From contig JAPLJL010000110.1 in the NCBI GenBank assembly GCA_026388615.1, forward strand, positions 1 through 6,023: a DNA stretch of 6,023 bases, given 5' to 3'. The DNA is from Pseudomonadota bacterium (GTDB taxonomy: Bacteria > Desulfobacterota > JAPLJL01). The number at the start of each line of letters is the position of its first letter. Positions within the stretch are counted from its first letter, which is position 1. Of the stretch, positions 1-6,023 are shown in pieces. The notes below the pieces were generated by a model. The model was not told where the DNA came from. It did not search any database and saw only the letters and a program-made list of their open reading frames with translations. The position numbers and the translations under genes are program-made.

Positions 1-206
1 CCTGGGTTTTCTCCGATTCCGCCACCGCTTTCAACATCCTGAAGGCGGGGAGCGATGAGGCGGTGGCCCAGGCGACGATGGAGGGGAAAGTCCGCTCCGA
101 AGGCGACGCGGGCAAGGGTTTCTGGTTCCTGAACATGATGAAGGTCGCCAAAACCGCTTTAATGAGTCCCGCCGATATGTTCAAGAAGAAGACGGAAGAG
201 GAATAA
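1..206 (+). CDS. C-terminal fragment of a probable SCP2-like lipid-binding protein (5' end outside window)
   Basis: This is the last 67 codons of a gene that begins before the window. The first complete codon is at base 3 and the stop TAA is at 204-206. The visible protein starts WVFSDSATAF and ends in a charged tail, KKKTEEE. Visible residues 25-35 (TMEGKVRSEGD) resemble the 'GKlkieGD' segment near the end of SCP2 sterol-carrier domains, which bind lipids or acyl chains in a hydrophobic tunnel. The phase before it (FNILKAGSDEAVAQATM) also fits the helix that precedes that motif in such domains. The family call rests on this short pattern only. The hydrolase gene follows after 13 bases on the same strand, so the two may be co-transcribed. 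No start site, signal peptide or upstream domain can be judged. Reading frame: high confidence. Family: tentative. Confidence 0.6.
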   Translation, partial: WVFSDSATAFNILKAGSDEAVAQATMEGKVRSEGDAGKGFWFLNMMKVAKTALMSPADMFKKKTEEE

Positions 207-219
207 TCCCGGGGTCCCA

Positions 220-1266
220 GTGGGTGGGGGGAAAGCCCGTTTCTCCGGGTTAATCCTTTTTTCCTTTCTGAGCGCGCTGACCTGTTCCGGGGGGCAGATT
301 TCTGACCCCTCCGGGCCGGGTCTTTTTTTATCCGGGAAGGCGGTTTACGACTGGCACGATGAGACCCGGGACCGCGCGCTTCCGACCTCGATCTGGTATC
401 CCGCCCGGCCGGACGGCACCGCGGACCGAAGTCACGCCCCTTACCCCCTGATTCTTTTTTCGCACGGGAGCGGGGGAAACCGCGACAATTACACTTTCAT
501 CACTGCCCATCTGGCCACCCACGGGTTTGTAGTCGCCGCCTGCGACCACCAGGGGAACGTGGGCTTGGAGCAATTCATTCCTGCGGAGCCGTATATGGCG
601 ATCAAGCGGCCCCAGGATTTATCTTTCATTCTCGACCGGATCCTGGAGTCCGCGGAGGGCGGGGACCAGCTGCTCTCCGGTCTCATTGACCCGGAAAGGG
701 TCGGGGCCGCCGGACACTCCTTCGGCGGATATACCACGCTGGTCCTGGCCGGAGCTTCCCCGAAAGTGGATGAATTCCATCAGCTGTGCAATGGGCCGAG
801 TCCTACCACCGGATGCGGTTTTCTCGACTTTCCGGACCAGATTCCGGAACAGGCCGATCATCGAATCAGGGCGGGCTTAACCCTGGCCCCGGCTTTGAAC
901 GAACTCTGGGGCGAGAATATGCATGGGGCCGGCAGCGTAGCAATACCCATCATGATCATGGGCGGAAACACCGACCTACTCGTTCCCCGGCCGGAGCTGG
1001 AGGAACTCTACCCGGCTCTGCCTTCGAACCCCAAGTTTTATGTCCAGGTAATCGGCGGCGGGCATGACGGATTCACCGACGCGGGAAACCTGGGCGGCTC
1101 CCTCGGCCCGGAAAGGATGTGGGAGATTGTCCGCACTTACGCGGTGGCTTTCTTCCTGGTCTACCTGGCGGGTGAAAAAGGCTATCAAAAGTATCTGACC
1201 CCCGATTCCGCCGCCGCCTTCGGCGGATCGCCGGCCGATTTCGACTTCTTCCGCGACCCGGAATGA
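220..1266 (+). CDS. Exported alpha/beta hydrolase, dienelactone hydrolase / PAF-acetylhydrolase-like esterase
   Basis: A 348-residue serine hydrolase, probably an esterase or lipase acting outside the cytoplasm; the substrate is unknown. Residues 1-25 form an export signal: K5 and R7, then a hydrophobic core at about 11-20. C22 follows A-L-T, a poor lipobox, so lipoprotein status is doubtful. The alpha/beta hydrolase core shows an HGSGG oxyanion loop at 82-86, the nucleophile elbow GHSFGG with S167, the likely acid D252 in MGGNTDLLVP, and the likely base H282 in GGGHDGF. GHSFGG and this acid placement after a late strand suit the predicted dienelactone hydrolases (COG4188-like) and the cutinase/PAF-acetylhydrolase relatives. 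C190 and C199 flank a short loop between elbow and acid and could form a disulfide. The start is GTG, with only a weak G-run (211-214) upstream. It is the only usable start in this frame ahead of the signal peptide, because an in-frame TGA lies at 163-165. The gene looks intact. Confidence 0.88.
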   Translation: MGGGKARFSGLILFSFLSALTCSGGQISDPSGPGLFLSGKAVYDWHDETRDRALPTSIWYPARPDGTADRSHAPYPLILFSHGSGGNRDNYTFITAHLATHGFVVAACDHQGNVGLEQFIPAEPYMAIKRPQDLSFILDRILESAEGGDQLLSGLIDPERVGAAGHSFGGYTTLVLAGASPKVDEFHQLCNGPSPTTGCGFLDFPDQIPEQADHRIRAGLTLAPALNELWGENMHGAGSVAIPIMIMGGNTDLLVPRPELEELYPALPSNPKFYVQVIGGGHDGFTDAGNLGGSLGPERMWEIVRTYAVAFFLVYLAGEKGYQKYLTPDSAAAFGGSPADFDFFRDPE

Positions 1267-1282
1267 ATTACTCCGCTTGAAT

Positions 1283-1356
1283 CTCCCCTCCCTTGAGGGG
1301 AGCCTGCCCGAGCTGACGCTCGGCTGGCCCCGAGGCTCGCCCAGGGCGTCGGCCAG
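1283..1356. repeat. GC-rich block of consecutive hairpins (palindromic, REP-like) after the hydrolase gene
   Basis: Three inverted repeats follow one another. CTCCCC (1283-1288) pairs with GGGGAG (1297-1302) over 8 bases. CCGAGC (1308-1313) pairs with GCTCGG (1318-1323) over a TGAC loop. CTGGCC (1324-1329) pairs with GGCCAG (1351-1356), with a further CGCC/GGCG stem inside it. The last stem runs into GGGGG then TTTTT (1362-1366), so it may help end transcription of the hydrolase unit. Dense palindromes of this kind between genes are typical of dispersed extragenic repeats, but one copy in one window cannot prove that. No protein is likely to be encoded here. Confidence 0.5.
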
Positions 1357-1366
1357 GGGGGTTTTT

Positions 1367-1395
1367 GAGGGACCGGACTTCATCTCCCTCTTTTT
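1367..1395 (+). terminator. Candidate rho-independent terminator for the upstream (hydrolase) unit
   Basis: GAGGGA (1367-1372) and TCCCTC (1385-1390) are exact reverse complements separated by 12 bases, and five T follow at 1391-1395. It lies about 100 bases after the hydrolase stop and upstream of the AT-rich leader of the channel gene, where a terminator would be expected. The 6-bp stem and long loop make it modest in strength. The neighbouring 1324-1356 hairpin with its own T5 could act with it. Confidence 0.45.
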
Positions 1396-1406
1396 CTGAA
1401 TTCCTT

Positions 1407-1412
1407 TATACT
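1407..1412 (+). promoter_or_regulatory. Possible -10 box of the efflux operon promoter
   Basis: TATACT matches the sigma70 -10 consensus TATAAT at five of six positions and begins the AT-rich stretch ahead of the channel gene. A transcript would start near 1419, leaving a leader of about 118 bases. No good -35 hexamer is present at 16-18 bases upstream, where the sequence is CTCCCT-like. A second AT box, TATATA at 1450-1455, is an alternative and also lacks a -35. If real, this promoter would depend on an activator or another sigma factor. Confidence 0.25.
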
Positions 1413-1414
1413 TA

Positions 1415-1430
1415 TTTGGTGTAAACCAAA
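1415..1430. promoter_or_regulatory. Perfect 6-4-6 dyad, candidate operator
   Basis: TTTGGTGTAAACCAAA consists of two exact inverted 6-base arms around GTAA. It starts two bases after the -10-like TATACT and would overlap the transcription start, the usual place for a repressor operator. The arm and spacer size suits a dimeric helix-turn-helix protein such as a TetR or GntR type, which often control efflux operons. No regulator gene is in the window. A short RNA hairpin is the other reading. Confidence 0.35.
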
Positions 1431-1467
1431 AGGCCCGTTCCAGGGTCTTTATATAGCTAGGAAAAAA

Positions 1468-1488
1468 ATCTTTCCAAGCCGGAAAGAT
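1468..1488. promoter_or_regulatory. Perfect 8-bp dyad in the leader of the channel gene
   Basis: ATCTTTCC (1468-1475) and GGAAAGAT (1481-1488) are exact reverse complements around the loop AAGCC. It sits 48 bases before the ATG of the channel gene and follows a run of seven A. It could be a second operator or a hairpin in the 5' leader RNA. No T tract follows, so it is not an intrinsic terminator. Confidence 0.4.
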
Positions 1489-1536
1489 CGGAAATTGCAC
1501 AAGTGAATTTGGCAAAGAAAAATAATTTTCAGGCCG

Positions 1537-2838
1537 ATGCTTCTTAATCCGAAAAAACTCGCCGGGACGGCGGTGCTTTTCCTTGCTCTGACATTATCCG
1601 GGCCGGCCGTCGGGGAAAACCAGTCCCCGGGCGGAGCGCTGGATCTCTGGCAGTGCTACGAGAAGGCGATCCAGCAAAGTGAAACCGTCGCCATCAGCGA
1701 GGAAGGCATTAAGCAGGCCGAGGAAGTATACCGGCAGGCCTGGTCGGGGATTCCTCCCCGGCTTTCGTTCACTTGGCAGGAAAAATATCAGGATCCCGCC
1801 CACACGGATTTCCGGCAGGCTCTGGGGGCGATCAATCTTTCTCTTTCCGCCCTGACCGGATTCCGGGAAAAGGCCGCGATGTACTCAGCCAAGACGCTGA
1901 CCCGGCAGAAGGAGTTGGAAACCAAATGGGCCCGTCAGAATATTCTCTCCGATGTGGCCCAGGCTTTCTGGAACGTGGTGGAGGCCGAGAACCAGATCCA
2001 GGTGACGAAATCCCAGCAGGCGCTGATGCAGGACCGGATCAAGGAGCTCGAAGACCGGGTGCGGATCGGCCGTTCCCGGGAGGCGGAGGTGGTGGCGGCC
2101 CAGAGCCTGCTTGCCCAGTTGGAGGCCAACCAGGAAGACCTGGAACGGGTCCGGCTGGCGGCGAGGGAACTGCTGGCCTTTCTGACCGGCGCCGGCAGGG
2201 ATGTCCCCCTGGTTGACGCCAGCCCGCTCCCGGGCCAGCCCCGGGACCTGGCCTTTTACCTGAATGCCGCCCGGCAAAGGCCCGATCTTCTGGCCCTCCG
2301 GGAATCACAACAAATCGTGCAAGCGGCGGTGAAACTCGCCAAATCCGGCCATTATCCCTCCCTGAGCCTGGAAGGGAATTATTACGTGGTCGGGCCCGAG
2401 GTGAATGACCAGCAGGGCGAAACAAATGAGATCAGGTGGGATATCAAGGCGAACTTAAAGGTTCCGCTTTATTCCTGGGGCCAGGTGCAATCCTCGGTTC
2501 GGGAGGCGAACTCCCAGCTTTTTATAACGGAACTAACCCTCAAGCGCCAGGAACGGCAAGTCGAGACCGATGTGAAGAGCGCCTGGGAAAACCTCCGATC
2601 ATCCCTTTCGGAATTGGATAAATACGATAAATTGGTCACCCTGACCGATCGCAACTATAAACTTCAATCTGCGGATTACCGCCGGGGACTAGTCACTAAT
2701 CTTGACGTGATTCAGGCCCTGACCGGCCTTTACGATGCCACGCTCCGGAGGGACCAGAGCCGTTTAAATGCCAAGCTGAGCGTGATCCTGCTCCAGGTGG
2801 CGGCGGGTGAGATTCCGGAACGGGGAGGAAACCCATGA
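1537..2838 (+). CDS. TolC-family outer-membrane efflux channel (OEP)
   Basis: A 433-residue outer-membrane factor, usual length for the family. Such proteins trimerise into a beta-barrel in the outer membrane with a long alpha-helical tunnel across the periplasm, giving exit to substrates from an inner-membrane pump. Residues 1-26 are a Sec signal peptide (K6, K7, hydrophobic 10-20, probable cleavage after AVG at 24-26). Two OEP repeats are visible. The first has LSFTWQEKYQ at 76-85 and the helical RVRIGRSREAEVVAAQSLLAQ around 174-194. The second has RPDLLALR at 248-255, YPSLSLEGNY at 273-282, VPLYSWGQ at 309-316 and YRRGLVTNLDVIQALTGLYD at 381-400. Long coiled-coil-prone helices lie at 120-215 and 318-420. 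The ATG is the first possible start after an in-frame TGA at 1504-1506, but the only Shine-Dalgarno match, AGG at 1531-1533, is short and too close. The stop overlaps the RND gene start, so the two products are likely made together. No truncation is seen. Confidence 0.93.
   Translation: MLLNPKKLAGTAVLFLALTLSGPAVGENQSPGGALDLWQCYEKAIQQSETVAISEEGIKQAEEVYRQAWSGIPPRLSFTWQEKYQDPAHTDFRQALGAINLSLSALTGFREKAAMYSAKTLTRQKELETKWARQNILSDVAQAFWNVVEAENQIQVTKSQQALMQDRIKELEDRVRIGRSREAEVVAAQSLLAQLEANQEDLERVRLAARELLAFLTGAGRDVPLVDASPLPGQPRDLAFYLNAARQRPDLLALRESQQIVQAAVKLAKSGHYPSLSLEGNYYVVGPEVNDQQGETNEIRWDIKANLKVPLYSWGQVQSSVREANSQLFITELTLKRQERQVETDVKSAWENLRSSLSELDKYDKLVTLTDRNYKLQSADYRRGLVTNLDVIQALTGLYDATLRRDQSRLNAKLSVILLQVAAGEIPERGGNP
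2822..2838 (+). promoter_or_regulatory. Ribosome binding site and ATGA stop/start overlap coupling channel and pump genes
   Basis: GGAGG at 2824-2828, inside the purine run GGGGAGGAA (2822-2830), lies 6 bases before the ATG at 2835. The ATG shares bases with the TGA stop (2836-2838) of the channel gene. The strong site inside the coding end of the upstream gene fixes the pump start and suggests translational coupling. Confidence 0.85.
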
Positions 2839-5800
2839 CCCTGGCCGACCGCGCGATCCGGAACCCGGTTTTCGCCTGGATGCTGATGTTCGGGCTGATC
2901 TTCTTCGGCGCGATCTCCTATAACCGGATGGGGATGGGCCTGATGCCGGACGTGGATGCTCCCGTCATCAGCGTCTCCGCCCGGATGGAGGGAGCCGCCC
3001 CGGAGGTGATGGAAACCGAGATCGTGGATCAGATCGAAGAGGCGATCATGGGGATCGAAGGGGTGAAGGAAGTATCCTCCTCGGCCCGCTACGGCCGCGC
3101 CTCAATCTCGGTGGAATTCGTCCTTTCCAAGAATATCGACGTGGCCCTCCAGGAAATCCAGGCCCGCCTGGCCCAGATTACGCGGGATCTCCCGCGGGAG
3201 ATGGATCCGGTCGAATTCCACAAGAGAAACCCCGAGGACCAGCCGATTCTCTGGATCTCGCTCCGGGGGAAAAAATCCCTCCGGGAGCTGATGGAATACA
3301 CCCGCGACCACCTGAAGGACAGGTTCCAGACCATTTCCGGGGTGGGGGAGGTTTTCCTGGGGGGATTCACGGACCCGGCGCTCCGGATCTGGCTCGATAC
3401 GCAGAAAATGGAGCGGCTCGAGATTACGGTGGACGACGTGATGAACGCGATCCAGATGCAGCACGTGGAACTCCCGGCGGGCCTGATCGAGGGCCGAAAG
3501 CAGGAGCAGAACATCCGGGTGGTCGGGGAGGCGGGTGACGTCAAGGAATTTGAAAATATCATCATCCCGGCCCGCTCCGGCGGCGGACCGATTTACAAGA
3601 CCCTCCGGCTCAAAGACGTCGGGCGGGTGGAAGAAGGGCTGGCCGATATCCGCAACCTCTCCCGGACCATGGGCGAGACCGCGGTCGGACTGGGCATCCG
3701 CAAGCAGCGGGGTTCCAACGCGGTGGCGGTGGCCCACGAGGTTAAAAAGCGTCTGGCCGAAGCCCAGAAGGAACTGCCGGCGGGGATGGAGCTGGCGATG
3801 AATTTCGATACCACCAAGTTTACCGAAGAGGCGGTCGGGGAAATGAATTTCACCCTCATTTTATCCGCGATCCTGACCTCTCTGGTCTGCTGGTTTTTCC
3901 TGGGCTCCTGGACGGCCACGATCAACATCCTCCTGGCCATCCCCACCTCGATCATTGGCACCTTTATCATCATTTATTTCCTGGGCTTCACCTTGAACAC
4001 CTTTACCATCCTGGGGCTGACGCTCGCGGTCGGGATCGTGGTAGACGACGCGATCATGATGCTCGAAAACATCAGCCGCTACCGGGAGAAGGGGATAGGT
4101 AAGATCAAGGCGGCCATGACCGGGGCCAACGAGATCACCTTTGCCGCCCTGGCCACCTCGATCGCGGTCCTGGCCATCTTTGTCCCGGTGGCTTTCATGT
4201 CCGGGATTATCGGAAAGTATTTCTTTCAGTTCGGGGTGACCATGTCGGTGGCGGTGCTGCTCTCGCTCCTCGAGGCCCTGACCCTGACCCCGATGCGGAC
4301 CTCCCAGTTCCTGGAGGTCGGGCGCCGGACGTTTCTGGGCCGGGGGGTGGACCAGGGCATGGACGCCCTCCGGAGGGGCTACCGCTACGCCCTTTCCGGG
4401 GCGTTGAAATACCGGTGGCTGGTCATTGTCGCGGCGGCGGCCTTTTTCTTCGCGTCCTATTTCCAATTTCTTCCCCGCCTGAAAAAGGAGTTTATGCCGC
4501 CCCAGGACCAGGGTATCCTGATGGTACGTTTCCAGGCCCCGCCGGGATCATCCCTCGCCTATACCGATACCGCCATGAAGCAGATCGAGGATTACCTCTC
4601 GCGCCGTCCCGAGGTGTTGCGCTACTTCGGGTCGATCGGGGGAATGGGCGGCGGCGACGTGAACACTGGGATGATGTTCGTGACTCTGAAACCCTTCAAG
4701 GAGCGGCCCGTGGCTCCTCCTCGGAAGAAGCCCCTGACCCAGCAGGAGCTGATGGGGGCCTGGCGCGCCGACCTGAACAAGATTCAGGGCCTGCGTAAGG
4801 TGGTGATCCAGGATCCCTCGATGGCGGGGTTCGCCTCCATGCGCGGTTTTCCGATTGAATTCACCGTGCGGGGACCCGACTGGGATAAGCTGGTGGGGTA
4901 CTCCCAGGAAATCATGAAGCAGATGGAGGCGAGCGGCCTGATGGTCGATATCGACACCGATTACGTGATCGGCGCGCCCGAGATCCGGGTGATCCCGAAC
5001 CGGGAGGCCTGCGGGGAATACGGAGTGGACGTGGCCACGGTGGCCCGGGCGATCAATTCCCTGATCGGCGGGGTCCGGGTGGGCCAGTATACCGAAGGGG
5101 ACCGCCGTTACGATATCCGGGTCCGGCTCGCTTCCAAGGAAAGGGAAAACACGAAAGACATCGGCCGGATCTGGATCCGCAATAACCGCGGGGAGCTCCT
5201 GCGTCTCTCCCAGTTGGTGAAGGTGACCGAGAAGCCCACGGTAGTCTCAATCACCCGTCGGAACCGCGAACGGGCCGTCGGGATCACCGCGAATATCGCC
5301 CCGGGGAAATCCCAGGCCGAAGCGATCACCGCGGTCGAAAAGATCGGAAAACAATCGCTTCCCGAGGGCTACCGGACCGTCCTGGCCGGAAGCGCCCAGA
5401 CCTTCATCGAATCGTTTCAGAGCCTGATTTTCGCCCTCATCCTGGGAATTGTGGTGGCGTATATGGTTTTGGGCTCCCAGTTCAAAAGCTTCGTTCATCC
5501 GATTACCGTGCTCCTGGCCCTGCCCTTCAGCGTCTCGGGGGCGTTCATCGCCCTCTATCTAGCCGACCGCTCGCTCAACATTTACAGCATGATCGGACTG
5601 ATCCTGCTCATGGGGATCGTGAAAAAAAATTCCATCCTCCTGGTGGACTTCACCAACAAACGCCGCGAGCAGGGAATGAATCTCCGGGAGGCCCTGCTGG
5701 ATGCCTGCCCGATCCGGCTCCGTCCCATCCTGATGACCTCGGTGGCCACCATCGCCGCGGCCATCCCGCCGGCCCTGGCCCTGGGTCCGGGGGCGGAGAT

Positions 5801-5963
5801 CCGCATCCCGATGGCGATCGCGGTGATCGGGGGAGTGCTGGTCTCCACCCTCCTCACCCTCTTCGTGGTCCCCTGCGCCATGACCATCCTTTCCCGCCTG
5901 GAGAGCAAACGGCACTGGGACGAACTCCGGGAGGTTCTGAAGGAAATGGGTCAGGATAAATAA
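2835..5963 (+). CDS. RND-family efflux transporter, inner-membrane pump (AcrB/HAE1-like)
   Basis: A 1042-residue proton-driven pump, full length for the family (AcrB is 1049). It takes substrates from the periplasm or inner-membrane leaflet and passes them to the outer-membrane channel. Two repeated halves are visible. TM1 is at about 12-30, followed by a porter/docking loop to about 337, TM2-TM6 at about 338-486 and TM7 at about 527-547. The second large loop runs to about 860, and TM8-TM12 lie at about 862-1017. Proton-relay residues are present: D404-D405 in TM4 (GIVVDDAIMMLEN), K931 in TM10 (VKKNSILLVDF) and R963 in TM11 (RLRPILMTS), matching AcrB D407/D408, K940 and R971. The DD pair and the sequence around it fit drug/hydrophobe exporters rather than heavy-metal ones. 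The glycine-rich stretch 601-612 with DVNTG aligns with the AcrB switch loop region. Odd points are a Glu (E480) within TM6 and a Pro/Lys-rich insert-like loop at about 624-636. No adaptor protein gene is adjacent in the window. Substrate unknown. Confidence 0.94.
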   Translation: MTLADRAIRNPVFAWMLMFGLIFFGAISYNRMGMGLMPDVDAPVISVSARMEGAAPEVMETEIVDQIEEAIMGIEGVKEVSSSARYGRASISVEFVLSKNIDVALQEIQARLAQITRDLPREMDPVEFHKRNPEDQPILWISLRGKKSLRELMEYTRDHLKDRFQTISGVGEVFLGGFTDPALRIWLDTQKMERLEITVDDVMNAIQMQHVELPAGLIEGRKQEQNIRVVGEAGDVKEFENIIIPARSGGGPIYKTLRLKDVGRVEEGLADIRNLSRTMGETAVGLGIRKQRGSNAVAVAHEVKKRLAEAQKELPAGMELAMNFDTTKFTEEAVGEMNFTLILSAILTSLVCWFFLGSWTATINILLAIPTSIIGTFIIIYFLGFTLNTFTILGLTLAVGIVVDDAIMMLENISRYREKGIGKIKAAMTGANEITFAALATSIAVLAIFVPVAFMSGIIGKYFFQFGVTMSVAVLLSLLEALTLTPMRTSQFLEVGRRTFLGRGVDQGMDALRRGYRYALSGALKYRWLVIVAAAAFFFASYFQFLPRLKKEFMPPQDQGILMVRFQAPPGSSLAYTDTAMKQIEDYLSRRPEVLRYFGSIGGMGGGDVNTGMMFVTLKPFKERPVAPPRKKPLTQQELMGAWRADLNKIQGLRKVVIQDPSMAGFASMRGFPIEFTVRGPDWDKLVGYSQEIMKQMEASGLMVDIDTDYVIGAPEIRVIPNREACGEYGVDVATVARAINSLIGGVRVGQYTEGDRRYDIRVRLASKERENTKDIGRIWIRNNRGELLRLSQLVKVTEKPTVVSITRRNRERAVGITANIAPGKSQAEAITAVEKIGKQSLPEGYRTVLAGSAQTFIESFQSLIFALILGIVVAYMVLGSQFKSFVHPITVLLALPFSVSGAFIALYLADRSLNIYSMIGLILLMGIVKKNSILLVDFTNKRREQGMNLREALLDACPIRLRPILMTSVATIAAAIPPALALGPGAEIRIPMAIAVIGGVLVSTLLTLFVVPCAMTILSRLESKRHWDELREVLKEMGQDK

Positions 5964-5998
5964 AGGTTCAAGGTTCAGGGTTCAAAGTTCACGGTTAG
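5964..5998. repeat. Imperfect 7-base tandem repeat (consensus AGGTTCA), about five units
   Basis: Directly after the pump stop codon the sequence reads in 7-base steps: AGGTTCA, AGGTTCA, GGGTTCA, AAGTTCA, CGGTTAG. The first two units are identical, the next two differ by one base each, and the fifth is degraded. Such GTTCA heptamer runs occur between genes in a range of environmental bacteria; their role is unknown. The array may end here, since the next 25 bases do not continue it. No hairpin terminator is visible after the pump gene. Confidence 0.75.
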
Positions 5999-6023
5999 AG
6001 GCCAAAACAGCTAGATTTCCTGT

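Noticed and set aside
976..1515. A 179-codon minus-strand open frame covering the end of the hydrolase and most of the intergenic gap
   Set aside because: It overlaps the catalytic His region of a well-supported gene, its protein is low-complexity Arg/Gly/Ser-rich with no domain, and it runs through the hairpin block. It is a product of GC-rich antisense sequence.
1773..2216. A 147-codon plus-strand frame inside the channel gene
   Set aside because: It is a Gly/Pro-rich out-of-frame reading of a gene with clear OEP repeats, with no ribosome site or domain.
3861..4466. A 201-codon minus-strand open frame inside the RND gene
   Set aside because: The translation is rich in His/Arg/Gly/Asp/Gln, as expected for the antisense of hydrophobic membrane segments. 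It lies wholly inside TM2-TM7 of the pump.
2835..5963. Frameshift or heavy-metal (HME) specialisation in the RND pump
   Set aside because: The frame is continuous from start to stop at family length, and TM4 carries the DD pair typical of drug/hydrophobe exporters rather than the HME-type pattern.
5964..5998. Short tandem repeats as a possible CRISPR array
   Set aside because: The units are 7 bases with no spacers, far below CRISPR repeat size.
1..6023. Insertion sequence, phage or tRNA/rRNA genes
   Set aside because: No transposase, integrase, terminal inverted repeats with target duplications, or RNA gene motifs were seen on either strand.

Overview
The window comes from a GC-rich Gram-negative (two-membrane) bacterium. 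An outer-membrane efflux channel and an inner-membrane RND pump sit side by side, and two of the proteins carry export signals. The codons are rich in G/C at third positions. The sequence alone does not fix the lineage. The style (heptamer GGTTCA repeats, GC-rich palindromic intergenic DNA, an RND pump only moderately like AcrB) would fit a Nitrospirota, NC10, Desulfobacterota or Elusimicrobiota-like environmental genome, but this is an inference.

Layout, all genes on the + strand. (1) Bases 1-206 hold the 3' end of a gene whose last 67 codons resemble the end of an SCP2-type lipid-binding domain. (2) Bases 220-1266 encode an exported alpha/beta hydrolase with a complete Ser-Asp-His triad, starting at GTG only 13 bases after the previous stop. 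(3) Bases 1267-1536 are a 270-base intergenic region. Its first half is GC-rich and packed with hairpins, including a terminator-like stem followed by T5. Its second half is AT-rich and holds a -10-like box and two perfect dyads, so it probably separates two transcription units. (4) Bases 1537-2838 encode a TolC-family outer-membrane channel. (5) Bases 2835-5963 encode a full-length RND transporter of the drug/hydrophobe (HAE1-like) type, joined to the channel gene by a 4-base ATGA overlap. (6) Bases 5964-5998 hold about five imperfect copies of a 7-base repeat, and the window ends there.

The channel and the RND pump are probably translated together and form two parts of a tripartite export machine. 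The third part, the periplasmic adaptor (membrane fusion protein), is not in the window. It may lie downstream or elsewhere. The hydrolase and the SCP2-like fragment may be a separate lipid- or ester-related unit, and nothing in the sequence ties them to the pump.

No clearly new system was found. The points most worth a second look are the dyad-rich leader of the pump operon, the palindromic block after the hydrolase, the heptamer repeat after the pump, and the missing adaptor gene.
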